Shown: positions 7,965 through 18,622 of the stretch, piece by piece
Layout: the number at the start of each line of letters is the position of its first letter
Numbering within the stretch: position 1 is the stretch's first letter
Notes under the pieces: generated by a model
The model's input: the letters and a program-made list of their open reading frames with translations, nothing else
What the model was told of the DNA's origin: nothing
Database searches by the model: none
Origin: Halarcobacter anaerophilus
GTDB taxonomy: Bacteria; Campylobacterota; Campylobacteria; Campylobacterales; Arcobacteraceae
Reading direction: 5' to 3'
Length of the DNA: 64,000 nt
Assembly: GCF_006459125.1 (NCBI RefSeq)
Contig: NZ_CP041070.1
Coordinates: 372,001 to 436,000, forward strand
Made by a program: the position numbers and the translations under genes

Positions 7965-10155
7965 TGAAACTCTCCATTCTTATAATAAATTTTGCACCTT
8001 GTGCCGTATTCTTTGCTTTAATCTCTCCGCCTATTTTATCTTCTATAATCAGTTTTGCCATATAAAGACCTATTCCGTGACCGTTTACTTTTGTTGTAAA
8101 ATAGGGTTCAAAAATCAAGTTTAAATTCTCTTTGGGAATACCTTCTCCGTTATCCTCAATCTCTATTTGTATACATTGATTTATATTTTTTATAGAGATA
8201 AGAATTTCTCCTTTTTTTATTTTAGATTTTGCCCTTTTTTTTATTATGGAATCTTTTGCATTATTTACTATATTTAATAAAGTTTGCATCAATTCATTTT
8301 TATAACCAAGTATCATAAGGTTTGTTTTAGGGGCTACTTCTACATTTACATTTATATAATTATATTTCATGTTGTGTCTGATGATTTCAAGCATTTCATA
8401 AACAGATTCACTTATATCAAAAACCGATTTTTTAGTAGAAGGCATAATAAATTTTTGAAAATTATTAATAGTTTCAGTCATATATCTTACTTGAATCATA
8501 ATATCATTCACGTATTTGTTATTTACTTCATCTATTTCACCTTCTGCATTAAATATTTGTTCCTGAGCAATAGTGGCAATCTCGACCAAAGGAGATTTCC
8601 ATTGATGGGCAATAGAGGAGAAGATTTCGCCGATTTCGGCAAGTTTACTTTGTTGTATTATAAACTCTTGGTGTTTTGCTTTTTCCGCTATGGCCTGTCT
8701 CTCTTTTGTAATATCTGTTAAAACCGTAACCGTACCGCTTGTTTTGTAAATATTTTCTATATAATCTGTTTGATGAATCAAATATATTTTTTCTTTGTTA
8801 TGGTTGTTTTTTATTATTAATTCATTGTTTCCTAGTTTTTTATTAATAAAAGGTTTTAAAAGTTCTTTTATAGAAGAGTTCTCAGCTTCTTCAAGTGATT
8901 TTGCAATGTTAAGATTATTTACTTCTTTAAGTTTCATAAATTCATTAAATTTTGTATTTGACGTGACTATTTTACCTCTTTCATCCTGCCATACGATAGG
9001 ACTTTTAATGGCATTTAAAAGAATTTTGTCTAATTCTATTCTTTGTTGTAATATCTTTGAACTGCGAATTTTAAGTATTAAATTATGAATAAGACCGAAA
9101 ATAAGAAGAAGTAAAAATGGTGAAATTATAAATACCGTGTCAATAAATTTTCTGTATCTATCGAAAAAAGATTTAGGAAAGTTGACATATACAAATTTGT
9201 CTTTTAAATTTCTTAGATTTAATTGAAATTTTTGAGCTTTTTTATAATCAAAAATAAGTTCATAATAATCTTCTTTTTTAATAAAAGGCATTTTTATATC
9301 TTTATTTAGTATAGATAATATATCTTTCCCTGCATCTAAACCTAAATGATTTACATTTACAAGTTTTCCTCCTGCTGACCCTTTACCTATAAAAAGAGTA
9401 TCAGTAGTAAAGACGGGAAGATTAGAATTATTTATAAAATTTGCGATTTCGCTGTTTTTATAAAGTTTACCGTGTCTGTCGTTGTAAAATCTGACAAAAA
9501 GTATTGCTTCATTTTTTCTATATTTTGAAAATTTTTTAGATAATTCATTCAAAGTTGATTCTCTTATATACTCTATATCAATATTCTCTTTTTTTTGTTG
9601 AATAAGTTTTTGTATAAAAGGATCACTATCTTTCCCGTTTTTACTTGCATCATTTATAATATAGAGTTTTTTAAGTTTTGGGATTAACTTTTGAATAATA
9701 TTTACTGTCTCTTTTATTGCTCTTTTTTCAAGTAGACCTGAAACTTTTTTTTCAAGTCCGTATTTTTTTACATCCTCTTTTGAATATTGCTCTATTCCTA
9801 TAAAATAAAGAGGTTCATTTTTAAATAGTTCTTTATAATTTTGTAATGAAAATTCATATGAAAATTTATCAAGAGCAACTATCAAATCATAATTTGCTTT
9901 TTTTAACTGCACTTGATACAGCTCTTTTAATTCTTTATAATATTCAGCAGAAGCTATTCTTTTTGAATCCATGTATAAAACGTTTATATTAATATTTGTA
10001 TTATATAAAACTTTTTCTATACCTGTAATAACTTTATCGCTCCACTGAAAACCTCTATGATATGAGTTTATTATGAGTACATTTTTATTTTCCAATGCAA
10101 AAAGAAGAGTGTGGAAAAAACATAGAAGAAGAATAACTAGAGCAAATTTTTTCAT
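7945..10155 (-). CDS. Membrane sensor histidine kinase with ABC-substrate-binding-like sensor domain (copy 2)
   Basis: A 736-residue paralogue of the kinase at 4482 with the same layout. A signal segment (about 1-20) is followed by a periplasmic ABC_sub_bind-like region (LIINSYHRGFQWSDKV near the start, GSAGGKLVNVNHLG near the end), a membrane segment at about 345-365 and a PAS-like region. The H-box SSIAHQWKSPLVEI carries His517, followed by the N-box NIVNNAKDS and the ATP-binding motifs DNGEGIP and GHGIGLYM. The sensor regions of the two kinases are clearly related but well diverged, so they may recognise different ligands. It is followed by its regulator and lies downstream of the asparaginase gene, from which a terminator separates it. 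Confidence 0.85.
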   Translation of the reverse strand: MKKFALVILLLCFFHTLLFALENKNVLIINSYHRGFQWSDKVITGIEKVLYNTNININVLYMDSKRIASAEYYKELKELYQVQLKKANYDLIVALDKFSYEFSLQNYKELFKNEPLYFIGIEQYSKEDVKKYGLEKKVSGLLEKRAIKETVNIIQKLIPKLKKLYIINDASKNGKDSDPFIQKLIQQKKENIDIEYIRESTLNELSKKFSKYRKNEAILFVRFYNDRHGKLYKNSEIANFINNSNLPVFTTDTLFIGKGSAGGKLVNVNHLGLDAGKDILSILNKDIKMPFIKKEDYYELIFDYKKAQKFQLNLRNLKDKFVYVNFPKSFFDRYRKFIDTVFIISPFLLLLIFGLIHNLILKIRSSKILQQRIELDKILLNAIKSPIVWQDERGKIVTSNTKFNEFMKLKEVNNLNIAKSLEEAENSSIKELLKPFINKKLGNNELIIKNNHNKEKIYLIHQTDYIENIYKTSGTVTVLTDITKERQAIAEKAKHQEFIIQQSKLAEIGEIFSSIAHQWKSPLVEIATIAQEQIFNAEGEIDEVNNKYVNDIMIQVRYMTETINNFQKFIMPSTKKSVFDISESVYEMLEIIRHNMKYNYINVNVEVAPKTNLMILGYKNELMQTLLNIVNNAKDSIIKKRAKSKIKKGEILISIKNINQCIQIEIEDNGEGIPKENLNLIFEPYFTTKVNGHGIGLYMAKLIIEDKIGGEIKAKNTAQGAKFIIRMESFNENISS

Positions 10156-10181
10156 TTTAAAACCTTTAATAAAAGAACCTT

Positions 10182-10187
10182 ATTATA
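10182..10187 (-). promoter_or_regulatory. Probable -10 box for the second kinase/regulator pair
   Basis: Reads TATAAT on the minus strand, 26 bases before the kinase ATG, immediately after the asparaginase terminator and preceded by T-rich sequence. It gives this pair its own transcript, separate from the aspA operon. Confidence 0.5.
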
Positions 10188-10194
10188 CTCAAAA

Positions 10195-10219
10195 AAGAGA
10201 AGAGAAAAAATCTTCTCTT
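10195..10219 (-). terminator. Intrinsic terminator after the asparaginase gene
   Basis: A 9-base perfect stem, AAGAGAAGA (10195-10203) with TCTTCTCTT (10211-10219), and a 7-base loop. On the minus strand the stem is followed by TTTT then GAG. It ends the aspA-dcuA-asparaginase operon before the second sensor kinase. Confidence 0.75.
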
Positions 10220-10225
10220 CTTTTT

Positions 10226-11302
<1,077 letters not shown>

Positions 11303-11306
11303 CTAT

Positions 11307-12611
11307 TTAAGATAAAATGATTCCACCTAATATGAAACCAAAAAATACGCTTAAACTGATTGCTAAAACTCCCGGAATCATAAAAGGGTGATTAAATACA
11401 AGTTTTCCGATTCTAGTTGAACCTGTATCATCCATTTCTACTGCTGCAAGTAGTGTAGGGTAAGTAGGTAATACAAATAAAGCACTAACTGCTGCAAATG
11501 ATGCAACGGCAGTTACGGGATCAACACCTAAAGCAAGGGCTGCGGGCATTAATGCTTTTGTTGTAGCACCTTGAGAATATAAAAGCATACTTGCAAAAAA
11601 TAGTGCAACAGCTAGCATCCAAGGATACTGATTTAGTAAAGTACTTGCAAAATCTTTAATTTCTCCAAGATGTGCTCCTACAAATGTAGTTCCTAACCAT
11701 GCAACACCTAATACACAGACACAAGCACTCATACCTGATTTAAAAGTTGATGCACTGATAATTTTTGAAGTATCGACTTTACAAGCTAAACTAATAATTG
11801 TTGCACAAGCTAACATAAATACCATAATCGCTGCATTTCTTGGAAGAGAAGGGTCAGTGATTATTGCAACTTTTTTACTAATTAAAGTTGCATATGTTAC
11901 AACTGAAAAGATTGTAAGTATAAAAATCAAAACAGATAATTTTGCACCTTTTTTAATTTCAATATCACTTTTACCTCTTAATTTAACCAAGCCTTTTTTT
12001 AGTCTTTCTTGATATACAGAATCATCTTTTAAGTCTTTACCTAAGAAATTACTAACAAAAGCCGTAATCATACAAGCAACAAATGTTGTTGGAATACAAA
12101 CTGCCAATAACTGAATGTAGCCTACTCCAAGAGGTTCTAAAATTCCACTTAAAAAAACAACTGCTGCTGAAATTGGTGAAGCAGTAATAGCAATTTGTGA
12201 AGCTACAACTGCAATACCAAGCGGTCTTGAAGGTCTAATACCTTGTTCTTTGGCAACTTCCGCAATTACAGGAAGAGTTGAATATGCAGTGTGTCCAGTC
12301 CCTGCTAAAAGTGTCATAAAATATGTAACTGCAGGAGCTAAATATGTAATATGTTTTGGGTTTTTTCTTAAAATATTTTCTGCAATTTTAACCATATAAT
12401 CTAAACCGCCGGCAACCTGCATTGCTGCAATTGCAGCAATAACAGACATAATAATCAAGATAACGTCGATTGGAATACTTCCGGGTTCTAGTCCAAAAAA
12501 CAGACATAGAATTAATACCCCGATACCACCTGCATAACCTATACCGATACCACCCATACGAGCACCTAAAAATATTGCACCTAATACAACTACAATTTCT
12601 AAACCTAACAT
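11307..12611 (-). CDS. dcuA: C4-dicarboxylate/aspartate transporter, DcuA type
   Basis: A 434-residue inner-membrane antiporter with about ten hydrophobic segments. The sequence tracks E. coli DcuA: ARMGGIGIGYAGGIGVL, MQVAGGLDYMVK, ITASPISAAVVFLSG, and a C-terminal FVLPTYPTLLAAVEMDD. In this family DcuA handles aspartate uptake and aspartate/succinate or fumarate exchange. It lies 31 bases after aspA and 31 before the asparaginase gene, a compact operon that couples uptake to use. It is a paralogue of dcuB at 2978, with which it shares the overall fold but not the N-terminal sequence. Confidence 0.94.
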   Translation of the reverse strand: MLGLEIVVVLGAIFLGARMGGIGIGYAGGIGVLILCLFFGLEPGSIPIDVILIIMSVIAAIAAMQVAGGLDYMVKIAENILRKNPKHITYLAPAVTYFMTLLAGTGHTAYSTLPVIAEVAKEQGIRPSRPLGIAVVASQIAITASPISAAVVFLSGILEPLGVGYIQLLAVCIPTTFVACMITAFVSNFLGKDLKDDSVYQERLKKGLVKLRGKSDIEIKKGAKLSVLIFILTIFSVVTYATLISKKVAIITDPSLPRNAAIMVFMLACATIISLACKVDTSKIISASTFKSGMSACVCVLGVAWLGTTFVGAHLGEIKDFASTLLNQYPWMLAVALFFASMLLYSQGATTKALMPAALALGVDPVTAVASFAAVSALFVLPTYPTLLAAVEMDDTGSTRIGKLVFNHPFMIPGVLAISLSVFFGFILGGIILS

Positions 12612-12642
12612 CTTCTCCTCCTTCTTTTTGTTTACCTAAGGG

Positions 12643-14049
12643 TTATTTGATTAATCTTGGTTTAATCATATTTTCAGGTTTGATAATATCTTCAAGCTCT
12701 TCTTTTGTTAAAAGACCTCTTTTTAAAACAATGTCGTATACTGATTGTCCGCTATCTAATGCTTCTTTAGCCACTGAAGTTGAGTTTTCATAACCGATAT
12801 GCGGATTAAGAGCAGTTACCAGCCCGATAGAATTAACAACAAGATTTTTACAATGCTCTTTATTTGCAGTAATTCCGTCAATACATTTATTCGCTAATGT
12901 TTCAAAAGCATTTTTCATCATATTAATTGAATTAAATAAGTTAAAAGCAATTACAGGTTCAAATACATTAAGTTGTAATTGACCGCCTTCACTAGCCAAT
13001 GTAATTGTTACATCTGCACCGATAACTTGAAATGCAACTTGATTTACAACTTCAGGAATAACAGGGTTAACTTTACCAGGCATAATTGATGAACCAGGTT
13101 GCATTGCAGGAAGGTTAATCTCATTTAAACCGGCTCTTGGTCCACTGCTTAGAAGTCTTAAATCATTACAAATTTTTGAAATTTTTGTCGCAATTCTTTT
13201 TAATACTCCTGAGATTTGTACATAAGCTCCTGTATCTTGTGTAGCTTCAACTAAATCTTTTGCAGTTTTAAACGGTCTTCCCGTAACATCTTGAAGTTTT
13301 TCTTCTACTAAATGTGCATATTCAGGATGTGAGTTGATACCTGTTCCGATTGCAGTAGCACCAAGATTCATCTCTCTTACTAATTGTTGGGCTTCAAGTA
13401 ATCTTTGAATATCCTCTTCAATCATTGTAGAGAATGAGTGAAACTCTTGTCCCAATGTCATAGGTACAGCATCTTGAAGTTGAGTTCTACCCATTTTAAT
13501 GATATCTTTGAACTCTTTTGATTTTTTACCTAAAGAATTTTTCAAAATAGTCATTGCATCTACAAGTTCGTAAATTTTTTCATATAAAGCAATTCTAAAT
13601 GCTGTAGGATATGAGTCATTTGTAGATTGTGATTTATTTACATCATTGTTTGGATGTAAAAAAGCATATTCACCTTTTTTGTGACCTAAGATTTCAAGTC
13701 CTCTGTTTGCAATAACTTCATTTGCATTCATATTGATAGAAGTTCCGGCTCCGCCTTGGATCATATCAACAACAAACTCTTCGTGCAAAGCACCGTCCAT
13801 AATCTCATCACAAGCTTCACAAATTGCATTTTTTTTGTTCTCTTCAAGTAAACCCAATTCATAATTTGCCAATGCACAAGATTTTTTCACTTTTACAAGA
13901 GAAGTTATAAATGCAGGGAATTGAGAAAGAGTAATTCCTGTAATATTGAAGTTCTCTTTTGCTCTTAATGTTTGCACACCATAATAGACTTTTTCTGAGA
14001 TTTCTCTATCTCCAATTAAGTCATGTTCCATTCTTTTAGTCATTTTCAA
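12643..14049 (-). CDS. aspA: Aspartate ammonia-lyase (aspartase)
   Basis: A 468-residue cytoplasmic enzyme converting aspartate to fumarate and ammonia. The fumarase/aspartase superfamily signature GSSIMPGKVNP lies at residues 319-329, and the aspartase-like N-terminal region (LIGDREISEKVYYGVQTLRA) rules out fumarase C. It is the first gene of aspA-dcuA-ansB. The 285-base upstream region carries the palindrome at 14169-14184. Its product, fumarate, is the substrate of the frdCAB complex encoded next door, so asparagine and aspartate can serve as both nitrogen and electron-acceptor sources. Confidence 0.96.
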   Translation of the reverse strand: MKMTKRMEHDLIGDREISEKVYYGVQTLRAKENFNITGITLSQFPAFITSLVKVKKSCALANYELGLLEENKKNAICEACDEIMDGALHEEFVVDMIQGGAGTSINMNANEVIANRGLEILGHKKGEYAFLHPNNDVNKSQSTNDSYPTAFRIALYEKIYELVDAMTILKNSLGKKSKEFKDIIKMGRTQLQDAVPMTLGQEFHSFSTMIEEDIQRLLEAQQLVREMNLGATAIGTGINSHPEYAHLVEEKLQDVTGRPFKTAKDLVEATQDTGAYVQISGVLKRIATKISKICNDLRLLSSGPRAGLNEINLPAMQPGSSIMPGKVNPVIPEVVNQVAFQVIGADVTITLASEGGQLQLNVFEPVIAFNLFNSINMMKNAFETLANKCIDGITANKEHCKNLVVNSIGLVTALNPHIGYENSTSVAKEALDSGQSVYDIVLKRGLLTKEELEDIIKPENMIKPRLIK

Positions 14050-14168
14050 TCCTTTTATAAATATTAAATAAATCTTAAAAATAATACTTAAGGTTTATCT
14101 TTAATTAAAAGAATTTTAATCGTCTAAAATGAACTAAAAGTGATGTTTCTCTGTTTTTTCAAAAAACT

Positions 14169-14184
14169 ATGAATAAATATTCAT
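14169..14184. promoter_or_regulatory. Palindromic operator candidate upstream of aspA
   Basis: ATGAAT-AAAT-ATTCAT is a perfect inverted repeat, 120 bases upstream of the aspA ATG. It matches the dcuB site in half-sites and spacing; the 17-base ATGAATAAAYATTCATT is common to both when the dcuB site is read on the minus strand. Candidate -10 boxes for aspA lie between it and the gene (for example TATTAT on the minus strand at 14081-14086), so here the site sits upstream of the promoter, an activator-like position. Confidence 0.55.
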
Positions 14185-14227
14185 TCTTGTAAAAAAATAT
14201 GCTTTAAGGTTTGAATAAGTGAGGGGG

Positions 14228-14262
14228 ATAAGAGCTTTAGCCTATTTATCTAAAGCTCTTAT
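14228..14262. other. Strong 13-base stem-loop without a U-run, downstream of the fumarase gene
   Basis: The arms 14228-14240 and 14250-14262 are perfectly complementary (core TAAGAGCTTTAG) around a 9-base loop. Neither side is followed by a T-run, so it is not a classic intrinsic terminator. It may protect or end the frdCAB-fumarase mRNA, or act as a DNA site. It separates that operon from the aspA promoter region. Confidence 0.6.
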
Positions 14263-14334
14263 ATAGGACAATTAAATTAATAAGAAGCTAATGTTTTTTT
14301 TATTTTTGCACCTCCTATGTTAAGTTTAAACTCT

Positions 14335-15825
14335 TTAAATAGTTCTCCATTTTTTAGGACCTGTAGTATGAATAGAGTTACCCTCAGTGTCAACGGCAAC
14401 CGTAACAGGCATATCTTTAACCTCAAACTCGTAAATAGCTTCCATTCCCATCTCTTCAAATGCAAGAACTTTAGCACCTTTAATAGATTGTGAAATTAAA
14501 TAAGCAGCTCCGCCTGTTGCAATTAAATACATTGATTTATACTCTTTGATTAAATCAATTGTAGGTTGTTTTCTCTCTGCTTTTCCAATCATTCCCATGA
14601 TTCCGATTTCCATCATATCTTTAGTAAATTTATCCATTCTTGTTGATGTTGTAGGTCCCGCAGGTCCAACTACTTCATTACCTACAGGATCAACAGGTCC
14701 GACATAATAGATAAATCTATCTTTTAAATCTACTCCGTTTGGTAGCGGTTTACCTGCATTTTTATATTCAACTATTTTTTTATGTGCTGCATCTCTTGCT
14801 GTTAAGATTTTTCCTGATAGAAGTAATGTATCTCCTGATTTAAATTGAGACAAGTTCTCTTTTGTTAAATCTTCAATATTTACTCTTTTAATTGTATCCA
14901 TTGGTAATTCAATATCTGGCCATAGATCTAAATCCGGTTTATTAAACGTAGCAGGTCCGTTTCCGTCTAATTCAAACTCTATATGTCTAGTAGCTGCACA
15001 GTTTGGAATCATAGCTACAGGTTTAGATGCCGCGTGACAGGGATAATCTAAGATTTTAACATCAAGTACGGTTGTAATACCACCTAATCCTTGAGCTCCC
15101 ATACCTAGTTTATTAATATCTTCATATAGTTTAAGTCTTAACTCTTCAACTGCGTTTTTAGGACCTCTTGCTTTAAGTTCATGAATATCTAAATGACCCA
15201 TTAAAGACTCTTTTGCCATTAGCATTGCTTTTTCGGGATTTCCACCGATACCGATACCTAAAATTCCAGGAGGACACCATCCTGCTCCCATATGTGCTAC
15301 ATTTTCCATAACCCAGTCATAAATACTATCAGATGGATTTAAAACAGTGAATTTTGATTTATTTTCACTTCCTCCACCTTTTGCTGCAACTGTTATCTCT
15401 ATTTTATCTGAGTTATTTACACTATAATGAATAACAGCAGGAGTATTATTTTTTGTATTTTTTCTCTCCCCTGCAGGATCACTTACGATTGAGTATCTTA
15501 GTGTATTATCAGGATCTGTATATCCTTGTGCTACACCTGCGTTTATAATATCTTCTAACTCATTTTGGATATCAAGGTCTGCTTTTGTACCTACTTTTAT
15601 AAATACGTTTACACTTCCTGTATCTTGGCAAAGAGGTCTATGTCCCATTGCACACATTTTTGAGTTTATTAATATTTGTCCGATTGCATTTTTTGCTGCT
15701 TCACTTTTCTCTTTCTCATATGCTTCTACCATCCCTTTTACGAAATCTTCCGGATGGTAGTACGATATATATTGTATTGCGTCTGCGATACTTTGTTGAA
15801 TATCTTTCTCTGTAATTTTTTTCAT
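14335..15825 (-). CDS. Fumarate hydratase, class I (iron-sulfur), fused alpha and beta parts
   Basis: A 496-residue cytoplasmic [4Fe-4S] dehydratase interconverting malate and fumarate. The alpha part is N-terminal, with the cluster-type cysteines at Cys66 in PLCQDTGSVN, about 182 in GAGWCPPGILG and about 275 in IPNCAATRH. The beta part follows (DRFIYYVGPVDPVG, GPTTSTRMDKF). Single-chain class I fumarases such as E. coli FumA/FumB have the same order and are about 548 residues. It follows frdB by 80 bases, with GGAG before its ATG, and extends the frd operon by one reductive TCA step. Tartrate dehydratase is the alternative, but the context favours fumarase. Confidence 0.9.
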   Translation of the reverse strand: MKKITEKDIQQSIADAIQYISYYHPEDFVKGMVEAYEKEKSEAAKNAIGQILINSKMCAMGHRPLCQDTGSVNVFIKVGTKADLDIQNELEDIINAGVAQGYTDPDNTLRYSIVSDPAGERKNTKNNTPAVIHYSVNNSDKIEITVAAKGGGSENKSKFTVLNPSDSIYDWVMENVAHMGAGWCPPGILGIGIGGNPEKAMLMAKESLMGHLDIHELKARGPKNAVEELRLKLYEDINKLGMGAQGLGGITTVLDVKILDYPCHAASKPVAMIPNCAATRHIEFELDGNGPATFNKPDLDLWPDIELPMDTIKRVNIEDLTKENLSQFKSGDTLLLSGKILTARDAAHKKIVEYKNAGKPLPNGVDLKDRFIYYVGPVDPVGNEVVGPAGPTTSTRMDKFTKDMMEIGIMGMIGKAERKQPTIDLIKEYKSMYLIATGGAAYLISQSIKGAKVLAFEEMGMEAIYEFEVKDMPVTVAVDTEGNSIHTTGPKKWRTI

Positions 15826-15905
15826 TTTTTCTACACTCCTATAAGTAAGTTGTTTTACAAACCTTTTACAGTCGACAATTCTTTTTTAAATGTGTGCAAT
15901 TAGAC

Positions 15906-16631
15906 TTATGAACCTTTTACTGTTGCTAATTTTCTTCTCATATATGCAATTTTATTTTGTAAAGGAAGATGTTTTGGACAAGTATCTTCACAACCAAGAA
16001 GTGTCATACATCCAAAAATACCGTTATCATCACCAACTAATTCATAATAATCTTCTGCATCTCTTTCATCATGGGGATCACATTCAAATCTTGCAATTCT
16101 GTTTAATCCTACAGCTCCGACGAAATCTTCTTTAATAAGTTTTGTTCCGCAACCTGCTACACAACAACCGCACTCAATACATCTGTCAAGTTCAAATACG
16201 GCATCTGCAACTTCCGGTTCTATAGGTTCTTCAATGTTTGAAATATCAATCTCTTTTGAAGAGTGAATCCATGATTCGACTCTTTTACTCATTGCATCCA
16301 TCCATTCCCCTGTATTAACAGATAAATCTTTTATAAGTTTAAAAGTAGGAAGAGGAAGTAATACAATCTCTTGGGGTAAATCTTTTGTTAATGTTCTACA
16401 AGCAAGTCTAGGTCGACCGTTAATCATCATTGCACAACTTCCGCAAATACCTGCTCTGCAAACAAAGTCAAAACTAAGACCTGCATCCATGGTTTCTCTG
16501 ATTTGTGTAAGAGCAAGATAGATTGTCATACTATCTGCTTCTTTGATTTTATATTCTTGGAAATAAGCTCTTAGCTCATTCTTATCTTGCGGGTTATATC
16601 TAAGAACTCTTATTGTTAATTCTCTAGCCAT
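15906..16631 (-). CDS. frdB: Fumarate reductase iron-sulfur subunit
   Basis: A 241-residue electron-transfer subunit linking the FrdC hemes to the FrdA flavin at the inner membrane. The three cluster motifs are in order: CRAGICGSC with a later cysteine for 2Fe-2S (about 62-84), CIECGCCVAGC for 4Fe-4S, and CMTLLGCEDTCPKHLP for 3Fe-4S. It starts two bases past the FrdA stop codon, with its Shine-Dalgarno GGAGA inside the last FrdA codons, so translation is likely coupled. Confidence 0.97.
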   Translation of the reverse strand: MARELTIRVLRYNPQDKNELRAYFQEYKIKEADSMTIYLALTQIRETMDAGLSFDFVCRAGICGSCAMMINGRPRLACRTLTKDLPQEIVLLPLPTFKLIKDLSVNTGEWMDAMSKRVESWIHSSKEIDISNIEEPIEPEVADAVFELDRCIECGCCVAGCGTKLIKEDFVGAVGLNRIARFECDPHDERDAEDYYELVGDDNGIFGCMTLLGCEDTCPKHLPLQNKIAYMRRKLATVKGS

Positions 16632-16632
16632 T

Positions 16633-18612
16633 TTAATCTCCTAATCTTACATTTCTTTTTTTATACTCTTCTTGTAATTCAAACGGCATAAGTGCATCTT
16701 GGATTTCATATCTGTCTTTTTCTTTTGATTCCATCTCTTCTTTTATATGGTCAACTTCTAGTTGTCTTTTTGCACTTAAAGGATTTTCTATTAAATTACC
16801 TTTTGCTCCGTATCCTCTAAATCCGGGAGGAATTTCCATTTTCATAATATCTAACGGCTCATACTCAACTGTCGGCATAGTATTTCCATCTTTCCATGAA
16901 GTAAGTGTTCTTTTTAACCAGTTTTCATCATCTCTTTTTGGATAATCTTCTCTTGTATGAGCTCCTCTTGATTCAGTTCTGTCAAGTGCACCTTTAGCTA
17001 CACAAAGTGCAACTTTAAGCATCATTGGAACTCTATATGCTTCTTCAAGTTCAGGGTTTGCTGATAATTGTTTATTTTTGACAGCAACATTTTGAGATTT
17101 GATATAAAGTTGTTCAAGTTCAGTAACTGCACTTAAAAGTCCATTCCCATCTCTAAAGATACCAACATGTTCTTGCATGATTTTTTTCATTCTGTTTTTG
17201 ATTCTAAACACATCTTCACCTGAATCTTTTGATACAAGTTCTTTCATGTATGCTTCTTTTTCAAAAACAAATTTTTCAATAACTTCTGTTTTAATATCTA
17301 CTTGGTTCGCAATACAATAATCAGCAAAATAGTTACCGACAATCATACCTGCAACAACAGTTTCAGAAACTGAGTTACCGCCAAGTCTGTTAAATCCGTG
17401 CATATCCCAACAAGCAGCTTCACCGGCACTAAATAGTCCATTTAAAGTTTGTGATTCACCTGTTGGTTTAGTTCTAATACCACCCATAGAGTAGTGTTGC
17501 ATTGGGTGAACCGGTGCCCAACCTTTTCTTCCTTCATCTGCCGGGTCAATACCGGCAAAGTATTCACAAATCTCTTGTACGTCTCTTAAATTCTTTTCAA
17601 TATGTTCTCTACCTAAAATTGAGATATCAAGCCAAAGGTGTGTACCGTAAGGAGATTCTACACCTTTACCTTTTCTCATATGTTCAACCATTCTTCTAGA
17701 TACAACGTCTCTACTTGCAAGGTCTTTTTTCTCCGGCTCATAATCAGGCATAAATCTGTGTCCGTCTTTATCTCTTAGAACTCCACCGTCTCCTCTACAA
17801 CCTTCAGTTAATAGAATACCTGATGGGAAAAGTGGAGTTGGGTGAAATTGAACTGCTTCCATATTTCCTAATTTTGCAACACCTGTTTCTAAAGCAATAG
17901 CAGTACCGATACCTTCACAAATTACTGCATTCGTAGTAATTTCAAAAATTCTTCCGTAACCACCTGTTGCTATTAAAGTTCCTTTTGCAACATATGCTGC
18001 AATTTCACCTGTGATTAAATCTCTTACAACTGCACCGTAACATCTATTGTTTTCATGAATTAAAGCGATTGCTTCTTTTCTATCTTCGATATTTACATTT
18101 AATTTTAAAGACTCATTTGCAACGGCAAAAAGCATTGTATGACCTGTAGCATCGGAAGTATAACAGGTTCTCCATTTTTTTGTACCGCCGAAGTCTCTTG
18201 AATTGATAAGTCCGTGTTTATTATCTTCTTCAAAAATTGTTGTTCTTTTTGTATTGATGACTGCTTCATGGTTTCCTTTTTTTATTCTTGTCCAAGGAAC
18301 ACCCCAAGAAGCCAACTCTCTAATTGCTTTTGGTGCTGTTGTAACAAACATTCTTGCTACTTCTTGATCACATCCCCAGTCCGAACCTTTTACGGTATCC
18401 GCAAAGTGAACATCTTCATTATCACCTTCACTCATTTTTGCATTACCTAATGAGGCTTGCATACCGCCTTGTGCTGCGGCACTATGAGATCTTTTTACCG
18501 GAACAAGACTCAAAACCGTTGTACTTAAACCTTTTTTAGCAGCTGCAACCGCAGAACGTAATCCTGCTAATCCGCCACCTATAACTAATGCATCACAATA
18601 TTTAATTTTCAT
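16633..18612 (-). CDS. frdA: Fumarate reductase flavoprotein subunit
   Basis: A 659-residue catalytic subunit reducing fumarate to succinate. The Rossmann dinucleotide-binding motif is at the N-terminus ([12 protein letters not shown]). The flavin-attachment motif [10 protein letters not shown] carries the FAD-linking histidine, His43. The active-site-type segments HPTPLFPSG and [10 protein letters not shown] lie further on. Gene order C-A-B and length match the Wolinella/Campylobacter fumarate reductases, which use menaquinol and in some species also work as succinate dehydrogenase. Confidence 0.97.
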   Translation of the reverse strand: MKIKYCDALVIGGGLAGLRSAVAAAKKGLSTTVLSLVPVKRSHSAAAQGGMQASLGNAKMSEGDNEDVHFADTVKGSDWGCDQEVARMFVTTAPKAIRELASWGVPWTRIKKGNHEAVINTKRTTIFEEDNKHGLINSRDFGGTKKWRTCYTSDATGHTMLFAVANESLKLNVNIEDRKEAIALIHENNRCYGAVVRDLITGEIAAYVAKGTLIATGGYGRIFEITTNAVICEGIGTAIALETGVAKLGNMEAVQFHPTPLFPSGILLTEGCRGDGGVLRDKDGHRFMPDYEPEKKDLASRDVVSRRMVEHMRKGKGVESPYGTHLWLDISILGREHIEKNLRDVQEICEYFAGIDPADEGRKGWAPVHPMQHYSMGGIRTKPTGESQTLNGLFSAGEAACWDMHGFNRLGGNSVSETVVAGMIVGNYFADYCIANQVDIKTEVIEKFVFEKEAYMKELVSKDSGEDVFRIKNRMKKIMQEHVGIFRDGNGLLSAVTELEQLYIKSQNVAVKNKQLSANPELEEAYRVPMMLKVALCVAKGALDRTESRGAHTREDYPKRDDENWLKRTLTSWKDGNTMPTVEYEPLDIMKMEIPPGFRGYGAKGNLIENPLSAKRQLEVDHIKEEMESKEKDRYEIQDALMPFELQEEYKKRNVRLGD

Positions 18613-18622
18613 AGCAAAACCC

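Noticed and set aside
8284-8721. 145-codon plus-strand frame opposite the second sensor kinase
   Set aside because: It lies antisense within clear kinase motifs; composition is phenylalanine/isoleucine-rich as expected from antisense AT-rich code, and there is no family resemblance.
14277-14477. 66-codon minus-strand frame overlapping the fumarase end
   Set aside because: Mostly a shifted frame of the fumarase beta domain; only the short SD-plus-nine-codon element at its end is noteworthy and is listed separately.
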